DNA from: Neisseriaceae bacterium
GTDB taxonomy: Bacteria; Pseudomonadota; Gammaproteobacteria; Burkholderiales; Neisseriaceae
DNA: 64,000 nt
Direction of reading: 5' to 3'
Assembly (NCBI GenBank): GCA_017991555.1
Contig: JAGOQM010000002.1
Coordinates: 124,001 to 188,000 of the forward strand
The notes under the pieces were generated by a model. It saw only the letters and a program-made list of their open reading frames with translations. It did no database searches and had not been told where the DNA came from. The position numbers and the translations under genes are program-made. This document shows, in pieces, positions 35,552 to 44,032 of this stretch (the stretch's first letter is position 1; each line of letters starts with the position of its first letter).

Positions 35552-35818
35552 CTACTTGAGCTCGTGAGCACGACCCTCTAGCTTAAAGTATTCCACCACG
35601 TCATTCGAAAAGCCCAGCATGGATTTTTCAAGCACGTGGTTAATATCAGACAGCTGGCTATTGCCTTGACTAAATAGCTTTTGTGCCTGAGTAAAGGCCT
35701 CTGAAAATGAGGCCAATAGCGCAGCATGCTGCTCTCTAAAGCTCGCATCCGTCTCGTATTGCTCCAGCAACTCCCGTAGCCTAATTTTCTCTTGTAGTTT
35801 AATTTTATCATTGCTCAT
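35552..35818 (-). CDS. Small helical protein, 88 residues, unknown
   Basis: The start at 35818 (MSNDKIKLQEKIRLRELLEQYE) has AAGGAG upstream; a longer frame to 35908 has no support. The product is soluble, charged and helical (LLASFSEAFTQAQKLFSQ, MLGFSNDVVEYFKLEGRAHELK). No family is recognised. It is monocistronic. Confidence 0.7.
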   Translation of the reverse strand: MSNDKIKLQEKIRLRELLEQYETDASFREQHAALLASFSEAFTQAQKLFSQGNSQLSDINHVLEKSMLGFSNDVVEYFKLEGRAHELK

Positions 35819-36034
35819 TATTCGAACTCCTTCTTGTTGAGCCTTAACTATATCATCCCCATTATTTAATGCCCATGTAAACTGAACATTGAGATCCACA
35901 AGAATCACCGTTACAGGCCATAACCGCCATTCTATGCTTATGTATATTAATATAGAAATAAACGGCTTTTCTTTATTGGCATGTAAAGCCCATCAAGACT
36001 ACTGCCCATAAAACATAAAGAAAGGCCAAGACAA

Positions 36035-36168
36035 GAGGCAAATTTAGCTTACATAAAATAACCATAAAACCTATATAAAACAAATAGATTAATAGATCAT
36101 GGAGGCAAATTTTTTGCCTTCATAAATTTGCCTCTACATTTGCCTCTACATTTGCCTCTATTTGCCTC
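36035..36168. repeat. Cluster of six GAGGCAAAT repeats beside tRNA-Ser
   Basis: GAGGCAAAT occurs at 36035-36043 and 36102-36110. Its inverse ATTTGCCTC occurs at 36126-36134, 36138-36146, 36150-36158 and 36160-36168 (spacing 12, 12, 10). AGGCAAA/TTTGCCT at 36103-36119 also forms a small palindrome. It could be binding sites for a protein (integrase arm sites, a repressor or replication factor) or part of a transcript; no gene is present from 35819 to 36221. Confidence 0.7.
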
Positions 36169-36221
36169 CGAAACAAACAGAATTACCTAGATAGATTCGG
36201 AAATGCTTAGAAAAGAAGGAC

Positions 36222-36256
36222 GAAAAAAACCCCAGAAGCCTTATGCTCTGGGGTTC
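36222..36256 (-). terminator. Terminator of tRNA-Ser
   Basis: ACCCCAGA (36229-36236) pairs with TCTGGGGT (36247-36254), with seven T on the minus strand. Confidence 0.85.
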
Positions 36257-36301
36257 TTTCTTTAGGAGAAGATGTTTGCTAGAAACATCCCGCCAAGTAT
36301 C

Positions 36302-36392
36302 TGGCGGAGGCGGTGAGATTCGAACTCACGGAAGGGTATAAGCCTTCGACGGTTTTCAAGACCGTTGCATTCAACCGCTCTGCCACGCCTCC
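36302..36392 (-). tRNA. tRNA-Ser (anticodon UGA)
   Basis: Minus-strand sequence begins GGAGGCGTGGCAGAGCGGTT and ends GCCTCCGCCA, giving a seven-base acceptor stem with an encoded CCA. The anticodon loop CTTGAAA gives UGA. The long variable arm and GAGTTCGAATC T-arm are typical of tRNA-Ser. It has its own promoter and terminator. Confidence 0.96.
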
Positions 36393-36405
36393 TTAAGAGA
36401 TGCGT

Positions 36406-36434
36406 ATAGTACCTAATAACCACGGGCTTGCCAA
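36406..36434 (-). promoter_or_regulatory. Promoter of tRNA-Ser
   Basis: On the minus strand TTGGCA (36429-36434), 17-base spacer and TACTAT (36406-36411), 13 bases before the tRNA. The -35 lies in a small GGGCTT/AAGCCC inverted repeat. Confidence 0.75.
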
Positions 36435-36485
36435 GCCCTTTTTTACTTTTCTTTGGGTTTATTTTATAACCCATTATTTATAAAG

Positions 36486-37259
36486 TTATTGTTCTTCTCT
36501 TAGGAATACCCACTCATTGCCATTTGAATGATCGGCACTGTAGTAGTAACCGCCAAGGTCGAAGTTTTTCAAGGCTTCGGGGCTATTTAATTGGTTTTCT
36601 GCAGCGTATTTAACCATTAATCCACGCGCTCTTTTGGCGTAAAAGCTGATGATCTTGTATTCGCCATTCTTTTTGTCTTTAAAAATCGGCGTCACAATGG
36701 GGTAAGCCAAGGTTTTTTTGTCTACCGCTTTAAAGTATTCGTTAGAAGCGAGGTTAATCAGCGTCTCTTGCCCTGATTCGCGCATGTACTGATTAATCTG
36801 CTTGGCAATGATCTGGCCCCAGTAAGCATAAAGATTCGCCCCCTTAGGGTTACTTAACTTCGTGCCCATTTCCAGGCGATAAGGCTGCATTAAGTCTAAC
36901 GGCTTTAAAATACCATACAGGCCAGAAAGAATGCCCAGATGTTGCTGAAGGTAGTCAGTGGCTTTAGCGGTTAAATGATAGGCATCTAACCCCTCATAAA
37001 CGTCGCCCTTAAACAAATACACGGCTTGCTTGGCATTCTTTAAATCAAATGGTGTGGCCCAGTCGCCAAATCGTTCCGTATTCAGCACCGCGATTTTGTC
37101 AGACACCTTCATCAGTTCGGCAATGTCCTGTGGTGACAGCTTGCGGCACACTTTGATTAATTCAGCACTGTGCTTTAACAGTGGACTTTGTGTGTAGGTT
37201 TGCGTGGGTGCGGGCGTGGTTTCATCTAGGGTTTTGGCTGGTGACAGTACAAAAAACAT
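36486..37259 (-). CDS. yaaA: Peroxide stress protein YaaA
   Basis: The 257-residue protein is YaaA (DUF328/UPF0246), which lowers free iron and DNA damage under peroxide stress in E. coli. The family features MFFVLSPAKTL at the start, the LKPLDLMQPYRLEMGTKLSNPKG stretch and FYAKRARGLMVKYAAEN are present. AAGGGGG precedes the ATG. Single gene, divergent from gabT. Confidence 0.94.
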   Translation of the reverse strand: MFFVLSPAKTLDETTPAPTQTYTQSPLLKHSAELIKVCRKLSPQDIAELMKVSDKIAVLNTERFGDWATPFDLKNAKQAVYLFKGDVYEGLDAYHLTAKATDYLQQHLGILSGLYGILKPLDLMQPYRLEMGTKLSNPKGANLYAYWGQIIAKQINQYMRESGQETLINLASNEYFKAVDKKTLAYPIVTPIFKDKKNGEYKIISFYAKRARGLMVKYAAENQLNSPEALKNFDLGGYYYSADHSNGNEWVFLREEQ

Positions 37260-37327
37260 AATTCCCCCTTATCTTTAAACAATAATAATATAAGTCCATT
37301 CTATCAGCCCCTCTGCCCCCCTCATAG

Positions 37328-37349
37328 AGGTAAATAATTAAGTTTACCT
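37328..37349. promoter_or_regulatory. Inverted repeat between yaaA and gabT
   Basis: AGGTAAA (37328-37334) and TTTACCT (37343-37349), centred in the ~320-bp divergent region. It may be an operator for yaaA or gabTD. No regulator gene is next to it. Confidence 0.35.
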
Positions 37350-37582
37350 ATGGGCGATATGACGAAGGTAAGTGGCCTATTTAAATTAAATTAGAGTGAC
37401 TATACAAACCCCTCAATCCTGTCTTATGATGACCATAGGCCTTTATTTTTTTGTAAGCATGGTTTCTAACAAAGGCCATGAAGCAGGCTTTAGAACTCAT
37501 CCTTACAGCCTTATCAGGCCCAGTGGCCTCGCCGCTAGCCGCATCATAAATACAAACGCGCACCATACAAAGGAGTCTGAAT

Positions 37583-38860
37583 ATGTCTCAGAATCAAGAT
37601 TTAGAGAAACGTCGTCAAGCTGCAACCCCACGAGGGGTTGGCATTATGTGTACCTTTTATGCAGACAAAGCAAAAAATGCAGAAATTTGGGACACCGAAG
37701 GCAATCGTTACATTGATTTTGCCGGTGGCATTGGCGTATTGAATACCGGCCATTTACACCCTAAAGTTGAGTCTGCGGTCGCCGAACAGCTGCACAAATT
37801 TAGCCATACCTGCTATCAGGTTGTGCCTTATGAGGCGTATATTGAGGTGGCAGAGCTGATTAACGAGCGTGCGCCCGTAGGCGGCCCAGCCAAAACCTTA
37901 TTTTTGACCACTGGTGCAGAGGCGGTGGAAAATGCGGTTAAGATCGCGCGTAGCCATACTGGCCGTCGCGGCGTGATCTCGTTCTTTGGTGGCTACCATG
38001 GCCGTACCAACTTTACCTTAGGCCTAACTGGCAAAGTTGCGCCCTATAAGGTCGGCTTTGGGCCCTTTCCCGCCGACATCATCCACTCTCCCTATCCTAA
38101 CGAATTACATGGCGTGACCGAAGAAGAAGCGCTAGCAGGTTTGCAAAAGATCTTTAAATCTAATATTGACCCAACCGACGTGGCGGCCATCATTATTGAG
38201 CCCATCCAAGGCGAAGGCGGTTTCAACGTGACCCCTTATTCCTTCCTTAAAGCTTTACGCGACATTTGTGACCAGCATGGCATTGTGTTGATTTTTGACG
38301 AGGTGCAGTCTGGCTTTGCCCGTACTGGCAAACTGTTTGCTGCCGAACACACTGGGGTCACGCCCGATTTAATCACCATTGCCAAATCGTTGGCCGGCGG
38401 CTTCCCGCTGTCTGGCGTGATTGGTAAGGCTGAGATTATGGACGCCCCCTTACCCGGCGGCCTAGGCGGTACGTACGCCGGTAGCCCCCTGGCTTTGGCC
38501 GCGGCCAAAGCGGTCATTCATGCGATTGAAGACGAGAAGCTATGCGAACGCGCTCAGGTTCTTGGCGACCAGCTGATGGCCAAGCTTGAGTCTCTAAAAG
38601 GCAGCATACCAGCCATTAAAGCCGTTCGTGGCCTAGGCGCCATGGTGGCGGTCGAGTTCATGAAGCCGGGCACCCTACAGCCCGATCCTGAATTTGCCAA
38701 AAAAGCACAAACTTATGCTTTAGAGCATGGCCTTATTTTGCTGACCTGTGGCATGTATTACAACGTGATGCGCTTCTTGTTCCCATTGACCATTGAAGAC
38801 TCGGTCTTTGATGAAGCCTTGAGCACGCTAGAAGCCGCCCTACAGTTCGCCAATCAATAA
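37583..38860 (+). CDS. gabT: 4-aminobutyrate aminotransferase
   Basis: GabT (425 residues) moves the amino group of GABA to 2-oxoglutarate, giving succinate semialdehyde. PLP lysine K268 lies in TIAKSLAGGFPLSG. IIEPIQGEGGF, FDEVQSGFARTG and FFGGYHGRTNFTLGLTG are classic class III aminotransferase motifs. AAAGGAG precedes the ATG. gabD follows 78 bases later, so the pair completes GABA to succinate conversion. Confidence 0.95.
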   Translation: MSQNQDLEKRRQAATPRGVGIMCTFYADKAKNAEIWDTEGNRYIDFAGGIGVLNTGHLHPKVESAVAEQLHKFSHTCYQVVPYEAYIEVAELINERAPVGGPAKTLFLTTGAEAVENAVKIARSHTGRRGVISFFGGYHGRTNFTLGLTGKVAPYKVGFGPFPADIIHSPYPNELHGVTEEEALAGLQKIFKSNIDPTDVAAIIIEPIQGEGGFNVTPYSFLKALRDICDQHGIVLIFDEVQSGFARTGKLFAAEHTGVTPDLITIAKSLAGGFPLSGVIGKAEIMDAPLPGGLGGTYAGSPLALAAAKAVIHAIEDEKLCERAQVLGDQLMAKLESLKGSIPAIKAVRGLGAMVAVEFMKPGTLQPDPEFAKKAQTYALEHGLILLTCGMYYNVMRFLFPLTIEDSVFDEALSTLEAALQFANQ

Positions 38861-38938
38861 CCCTTAAGTGGTCAGCCCCGCTGGCCATGAATCAAAACGC
38901 AACGCGTGGACCCCGCGTGTCCACACAGGAGTTTAGAA

Positions 38939-40390
38939 ATGCAATTAAAAGATCAGAGCTTATTTAAGCAACAATGTTACATTGATGGCCAATGGTTAAA
39001 CGCCGACAGCGGCGAAACCCTAGAAGTGACCAATCCAGCCACCGGAGAAGTGTTGGGCACCATCCCAAAAATGGGCCAGGCAGAAACCCTCAAAGCCATT
39101 GCTGCGGCCGAAACGGCGATGAAAACCTGGAAGAAAACCCCGGCCAAGGCTCGGGCCAATATTCTACGAAAATGGTTTGATTTAATGATGGCCAACCAAG
39201 ATGACTTGGCCACGATTCTAACCGCTGAACAAGGCAAGCCTTTGGCTGAAGCCAAGGGCGAAATTGCCTACGGCGCTTCTTATATTGAGTGGTTTGCAGA
39301 AGAAGGCAAGCGCGCCTACGGCGACATCATTCCTTCTAATGCCCCCGATCAACGGGTTTTGGTGACAAAAGAGCCGATTGGCGTGTGCGCGGCGATTACG
39401 CCGTGGAACTTCCCCAATGCCATGATCACCCGCAAAGTGGCCCCGGCCTTAGCCGCTGGCTGCGCCATTGTGGTTCGCCCTGCCACGGCCACACCATACT
39501 CGGCCTTTGCCATTGCTGAGCTAGCCGACCGTGCAGGCTTGCCTAAAGGCCTATTGAGCATTTTAACCGGCGGCTCAACCGATGTCGGCAAAGTATTAAC
39601 CGAACACCCTGTGGTGAAAAAATTCAGCTTTACTGGGTCGACCGAAGTCGGCAAAAAACTGATTGCTCAATGTGCCACCACGGTTAAAAAAGTATCCATG
39701 GAATTAGGCGGCAATGCCCCGTTTATCGTGTTTGACGATGCTGATATAGATGCCGCCGTCGAAGGCGCCCTCATTTCTAAATTCCGTAACGTGGGCCAAA
39801 CCTGTGTGTGCGCCAACCGCCTCTACGTCCAAGAAGGCGTTTACGATGCCTTCGTGGCCAAGCTCACCACGGCCGTTAGCCAGATGAAGGTTGGGAATGG
39901 CTTTGAGGCAGGCGTACAACAAGGGCCAATGATTGATGCTGCCGCGGTGAAGAAAACGCAAGAACACATTGACGATGCGGTTTCTAAAGGCGCCGAAGTG
40001 GTTTTGGGCGGTAAACCCCACGCTTTAGGCGGCAATTTCTTTGAGCCCACCATTGTGAAAAACGTGACGCAAAGCATGAAGGTCGCGAAAGAGGAAACCT
40101 TTGGCCCCTTAGCGCCGGTGTTCAAATTTAAAACCGAAGAAGAAGCGATCCAGTACGCCAACGACACTGAGTTCGGCTTGGCCAGCTACTTCTACGCGCG
40201 CGACGTGGGCCGTATTTTCCGTGTCGCCGAAGGCTTAGAATATGGCATGGTGGCGGTTAACTCAGGCATTCTGTCAAATGAGGCGGCACCGTTTGGCGGC
40301 AGTAAAGAATCAGGCCTGGGCCGCGAAGGGTCGAAATATGGCATTGAGGATTATCTAGAGATCAAATATACTTTACTAGGTGGCTTATAA
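38939..40390 (+). CDS. gabD: Succinate-semialdehyde dehydrogenase
   Basis: GabD (483 residues) oxidises succinate semialdehyde to succinate with NAD(P)+. The ATG at 38939 has AGGAG upstream; an upstream GTG at 38906 would add 11 unlikely residues. The catalytic C289 is in NVGQTCVCANR, the general base in MELGGNAPF, and TPWNFPNAMITRKVAPALAAGC and FTGSTEVGKKL are typical. The terminator after it closes the gabTD operon. Confidence 0.95.
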   Translation: MQLKDQSLFKQQCYIDGQWLNADSGETLEVTNPATGEVLGTIPKMGQAETLKAIAAAETAMKTWKKTPAKARANILRKWFDLMMANQDDLATILTAEQGKPLAEAKGEIAYGASYIEWFAEEGKRAYGDIIPSNAPDQRVLVTKEPIGVCAAITPWNFPNAMITRKVAPALAAGCAIVVRPATATPYSAFAIAELADRAGLPKGLLSILTGGSTDVGKVLTEHPVVKKFSFTGSTEVGKKLIAQCATTVKKVSMELGGNAPFIVFDDADIDAAVEGALISKFRNVGQTCVCANRLYVQEGVYDAFVAKLTTAVSQMKVGNGFEAGVQQGPMIDAAAVKKTQEHIDDAVSKGAEVVLGGKPHALGGNFFEPTIVKNVTQSMKVAKEETFGPLAPVFKFKTEEEAIQYANDTEFGLASYFYARDVGRIFRVAEGLEYGMVAVNSGILSNEAAPFGGSKESGLGREGSKYGIEDYLEIKYTLLGGL

Positions 40391-40446
40391 ATCAATAAGT
40401 TGATTAAAACCAAATACATTATTACCGTATAAATTACTGTATAAAG

Positions 40447-40481
40447 CAAAAGTGCCCTCGTTTTCGATGGGCACTTTTTTA
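40447..40481 (+). terminator. Terminator of gabTD
   Basis: AAAGTGCCC and GGGCACTTT arms around 40449-40477, followed by T. Confidence 0.85.
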
Positions 40482-40605
40482 TTGGCCTATCGAACCGCTT
40501 AAACGTCATTAGATTCCGCCCTGCTTTAAGCCAAAGGGGGTGTATCTATTCAAACTTAGAGTTAGAATGTACAAGTAAATAAAACTGCTTTATGGAAAAA
40601 TATAA

Positions 40606-41160
40606 ATGAATAATTTAATGATTGATATTGAGACGCTAGGCACCGACCACACGGCACCTATTTTATCGATTGGCGCGGTCTTCTTTGACCCAGAAGAAGG
40701 AGCACTGGGCCGAACCTTCTATAAGGTGATTGACCTGATATCGGCAGCCGAGCATTCAATCATTGATGCTGATACTGTGAAGTGGTGGATGAGGCAGAGT
40801 GAAGAAGCCAGAGCCATATTTAATCAATATGAGGCTGTTACCCTGTCTGAAGCGCTGAACGCGCTATCTGAATTTATCAGTGAAAATGGCGACCCTAATA
40901 AAATTAAGGTTTGGGGTAATGGCAGTAATTTTGACAACACAATTTTGCGTGTTAATTTTGATAAAGTGGGAATCTCTACCCCATGGAAATTCTACAATGA
41001 CAGGGATGTCCGCACCATTGTGGACGTTACTCGATCGGTGACAGGGGTTGATGTACGAAAAGAATTTACTCTTGAGGGAACCGTTCATAATGCCCTTGAT
41101 GATGCCCTGCACCAGGTTAAATATGTGAACCATGCATATAAACTGCTAAGGGATAATTAA
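40606..41160 (+). CDS. DEDDh 3'-5' exonuclease (Rv2179c/phage DexA-like)
   Basis: A 184-residue exonuclease of the DnaQ superfamily. Active-site residues are D7 and E9 (MIDIETLG), D110 (GNGSNFDNTIL), and H161 with D165/D166 (VHNALDDALHQV). The short form, with APILSIGAVFFDP after the first motif, is common in phages and mobile elements. Its A/T-rich composition differs from gabTD and resembles the following prophage, so it may be the outermost gene of that element or a separate acquisition. A hairpin terminator follows. Confidence 0.88.
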   Translation: MNNLMIDIETLGTDHTAPILSIGAVFFDPEEGALGRTFYKVIDLISAAEHSIIDADTVKWWMRQSEEARAIFNQYEAVTLSEALNALSEFISENGDPNKIKVWGNGSNFDNTILRVNFDKVGISTPWKFYNDRDVRTIVDVTRSVTGVDVRKEFTLEGTVHNALDDALHQVKYVNHAYKLLRDN

Positions 41161-41161
41161 A

Positions 41162-41190
41162 AAAAGGCCCTTGCTAAAGGGCTTTGTTTT
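41162..41190 (+). terminator. Terminator of the exonuclease gene
   Basis: GCCCTT and AAGGGC arms around a 4-base loop, followed by TTTGTTTT. Confidence 0.7.
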
Positions 41191-41405
41191 GCAAATAAAG
41201 CTAACGGTTTTCAAGTCCTTCACAACAGAATTAAACTATTGAAATATCAGGCCTTAACTTCCTGAAAACACAGTATAGACCTGCGTATTCAAGTCACAAT
41301 TTAGTCACAGTAGCATCTAGACTAGATATCATTTCATCTACTATTTATAATCTCAATTTGGTCGCTATATTTTATGATTAAATAAAAACACAATCTCTGG
41401 CTTCA

Positions 41406-43286
41406 TTAGCAAAGAGATGTAAATATTTCAGGTTGAAGACGTTTCAACCGAAAAGCTGTAAGGCCTTCTGAGGAAGCTATTCGTGCTTCGAACTCCGTCT
41501 TGAGCTGAGACAGCCACTCCTTTTCTTCAGATAGCTTATCTTCTATCATCCTATGCTTATATCTTTCATCTAATGCTATAGTTATCTGCCTCCAGTCAGT
41601 GCGCGAGCCGCTAAGCCAGCTATCCAGAAACAACTTTGCTGAAGTACCAGAAAAAATAGGAATGTCTGCATATATACCCTCTCCCCCATAAGAGTGAGAA
41701 ATCATTTGGCGAACAGCTGTCAAATCTTCTCTCATTAACTTCAAAACCTGATCCAAGTAATCGGGATAATTAGCTTCGAAAACTCTATTCTGAGTATCCT
41801 TAATATGCGTATTGATAGCATCGAAATATGGACGACAACCGTCAGTAACCCAATATCCATAGCCACCATATCCCTCATGCCTATCCTCTAATGATTTATA
41901 TAACAAAGATTTTGGAGGCATTTCCCCTGATTGAAACAAATCATCTATGTACTTAAAGCATTTATTTTTTTCTTTTTCTAAGGTATCTTTGAGGCGGCTA
42001 TGCTCCGCCATCATAAGTCTGAGTGCAGCAATATGCTTAAACTCCCCCATGTCAGTTACAGACCTGTTATCAAACTGTTTTTGCATCCTAGCAATACCAC
42101 TATTAAGTATGTCATCTTCTATTGAATCAAAACCTATAACAATGCGCCATGGCGCAGTCTCAGCTTCTGGGCAAAAATAACTTGTTTGATCTAGCCAATT
42201 AGCTATAGAAACTGAGTTAAATCTACCCTCAATAAGCATTTCTTTAACAATTTCATCACTAAGAATTAGTCCATAAATATCCGAGTCAACGTATCTAACA
42301 TACATTTCTTTTAAAACCTGATCTTTTTTTGCTATTTCCCTTTTATCTTCAGGAGTCGCTTCCAGTGGAATAGGTAAATAGTTTTGTCGCTCAGTAAGAC
42401 TGTTCTCATCAAGAGTCCCAGAACGATACTCAATACTTAGTGCACAAAAGAAACTAATCAAATGTTTCATGGCAGCTTCATGTTCATAATGCCTTTTACT
42501 TAGAATTGATCTAAGTCTTGCGATATCATTTATAAGATACTTAAGAATTCTTAGTGAGGACTTTCCTGACTGAAGAAATACACTTTTGACTATTTCCTTA
42601 TATTTTGCAACAAAAGCCTTTTCCTCATCACTTGTAATACCGTCAAGGAAAGCCAAAAGTGACTCTTCTATCTGAGGCAAAGCCATAACAGTATGTCCAA
42701 ATGTTTTTTCCTTAATGGCGGCAAATCCGTCTTCGCCCTCATTGCTATGGCAAATAACTATCACACGAAAGCAACCATGCTCTACATAATGGTTTATAGC
42801 TCCTAACAACTCTTTCTTATCATTTTCCCATAATGAACTACGCTCTAAATCATCAAAAATAATAATTTTATCCGGTTTTAAGTTATTCCTTAATAATATC
42901 TTCCATGCATCACTAACAGTTCCTGCAATTCCATAAACCCCTCCCATAGCCTTGCTTAATTTACTAATCTCAGAAACAATTGTCGTACCTATATTTAAAG
43001 TAGGTAGTCCCTTTGCAAGAACAGCATCATGAATGCCACTCACGCTATCAATGCCATAAAGACTTACGTAGAGATACTCAAATTCCTTCATTATCTGCTT
43101 TACTTGGTAAGTTTTACCTGTTCCCCATGCGCCAGTAACTAAAACCGCATACCCAGGAGTGGATAAGCGACTATAGTATTTTAGATAGTCAGATAACGCT
43201 GTTTGAGGGCCAGAATACTTTATTCTAACCTCAGCCTTATTGTTCTTTACCTCACTCTGCCTCTTAAAAAACCAACCCGACATCAT
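41406..43286 (-). CDS. KAP-like P-loop NTPase at prophage edge (candidate defence/exclusion gene)
   Basis: Start is taken at ATG 43286/43283 (MMSGWFFKRQSEV; GGTGG upstream); a longer frame to 43451 adds unlikely residues. The ~626-residue product has Walker A GAWGTGKT (residues 52-59) and Walker B IIIFDDLERS (D145, D146). A SLYGIDSVSGIHDAVL segment between them is typical of KAP-type STAND-like NTPases. The long C-terminal part (~300-626) is helical and charged and could be a sensor or effector. Codon use is A/T-rich, unlike the flanks. It lies beyond the endolysin, where prophages carry morons; KAP NTPases such as PifA exclude other phages, so anti-phage function is plausible but inferred. 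Confidence 0.7.
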   Translation of the reverse strand: MMSGWFFKRQSEVKNNKAEVRIKYSGPQTALSDYLKYYSRLSTPGYAVLVTGAWGTGKTYQVKQIMKEFEYLYVSLYGIDSVSGIHDAVLAKGLPTLNIGTTIVSEISKLSKAMGGVYGIAGTVSDAWKILLRNNLKPDKIIIFDDLERSSLWENDKKELLGAINHYVEHGCFRVIVICHSNEGEDGFAAIKEKTFGHTVMALPQIEESLLAFLDGITSDEEKAFVAKYKEIVKSVFLQSGKSSLRILKYLINDIARLRSILSKRHYEHEAAMKHLISFFCALSIEYRSGTLDENSLTERQNYLPIPLEATPEDKREIAKKDQVLKEMYVRYVDSDIYGLILSDEIVKEMLIEGRFNSVSIANWLDQTSYFCPEAETAPWRIVIGFDSIEDDILNSGIARMQKQFDNRSVTDMGEFKHIAALRLMMAEHSRLKDTLEKEKNKCFKYIDDLFQSGEMPPKSLLYKSLEDRHEGYGGYGYWVTDGCRPYFDAINTHIKDTQNRVFEANYPDYLDQVLKLMREDLTAVRQMISHSYGGEGIYADIPIFSGTSAKLFLDSWLSGSRTDWRQITIALDERYKHRMIEDKLSEEKEWLSQLKTEFEARIASSEGLTAFRLKRLQPEIFTSLC

Positions 43287-43490
43287 AATCCACCCATGCT
43301 TTATAATTAATGATGAAAGTATCCCATAATTATTATAAAAAGATAATGGTATTAAAATTAATAAAGAATTTACTCTTATAGACTGAAATGATGCTTCACT
43401 GGGCTGATTATTTAGATCAGTTTGAATAGGAACATAAAGACCCTTGCACAACCATTGACGAAACAGTCTTACTAGATTAAATTTAGCTAT

Positions 43491-43550
43491 GGCCTAAAGT
43501 CATTACCTCCATGGTCAATTAGAGCCCGGCGGATTGTAATGCTTTAGGCC
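43491..43550. repeat. Imperfect inverted repeat after the endolysin gene
   Basis: GGCCTAAAGTCATTAC (43491-43506) and GTAATGCTTTAGGCC (43536-43550), one bulged base, ~29-base loop. It marks the junction between the phage late operon and the NTPase gene. It may be a processing or termination structure; there is no T run. Confidence 0.5.
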
Positions 43551-43558
43551 CACTCTTT

Positions 43559-44032
43559 TTAATCCAACTCAAAATAATCTAGCGGATTTAATCGATTGCC
43601 AAGGCCGGTACCGGCGAATGCTTTGGTACGCACCTCAAAGTGTAGATGCGAGCCTTTGGCCATGGCGTTCATCCCCTTGGCGTTACCAGTGTCACCGCTT
43701 AGGCCAAGCTGCTGCCCTGCCTTCACCTGATCACCCTGCTTTACATCAATGCGCGACAAATGGGCGTAGAACGCGAATAGACCACCGCCAATGTCAATGC
43801 ATACTTGTTTGCCGTAGCCACTAGCAGACTCAGTTACTAAAGCCACCTTGCCGTCGTCTACTGCATAACAACGCCAACCAGTGCCATCAGTGCGAATATC
43901 AATGCCCTGATGCGCTCGGGTACCGCCATTGCGGACCATACCAAACTGAGCTGATTTAACACTGGCCAAGCCGGCCGTGCGTAATTTGTTCAAACCTTCT
44001 TTTAATGGTTTATGCTTAAACTGCCTATTCAT
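43559..44032 (-). CDS. M23 family peptidase (phage endolysin)
   Basis: A 157-residue zinc peptidase with the M23 residues H41/D45 (AHQGIDI), H92 (YAHLS) and H130-L-H132 (GSHLHFEV), which cuts peptidoglycan cross-bridges or stems. It has no signal peptide and depends on a holin for release. Its start overlaps the stop of the Rz gene by one base, placing it in the lysis cassette. Confidence 0.88.
   Translation of the reverse strand: MNRQFKHKPLKEGLNKLRTAGLASVKSAQFGMVRNGGTRAHQGIDIRTDGTGWRCYAVDDGKVALVTESASGYGKQVCIDIGGGLFAFYAHLSRIDVKQGDQVKAGQQLGLSGDTGNAKGMNAMAKGSHLHFEVRTKAFAGTGLGNRLNPLDYFELD

Noticed and set aside
36126..36168. Possible CRISPR-like array
   Set aside because: 9-12-bp units without spacers; not a CRISPR. 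No CRISPR array or cas gene was seen in the window.
36262..36474. 70-codon minus-strand frame
   Set aside because: It is the tRNA-Ser gene and its flanks read as protein.
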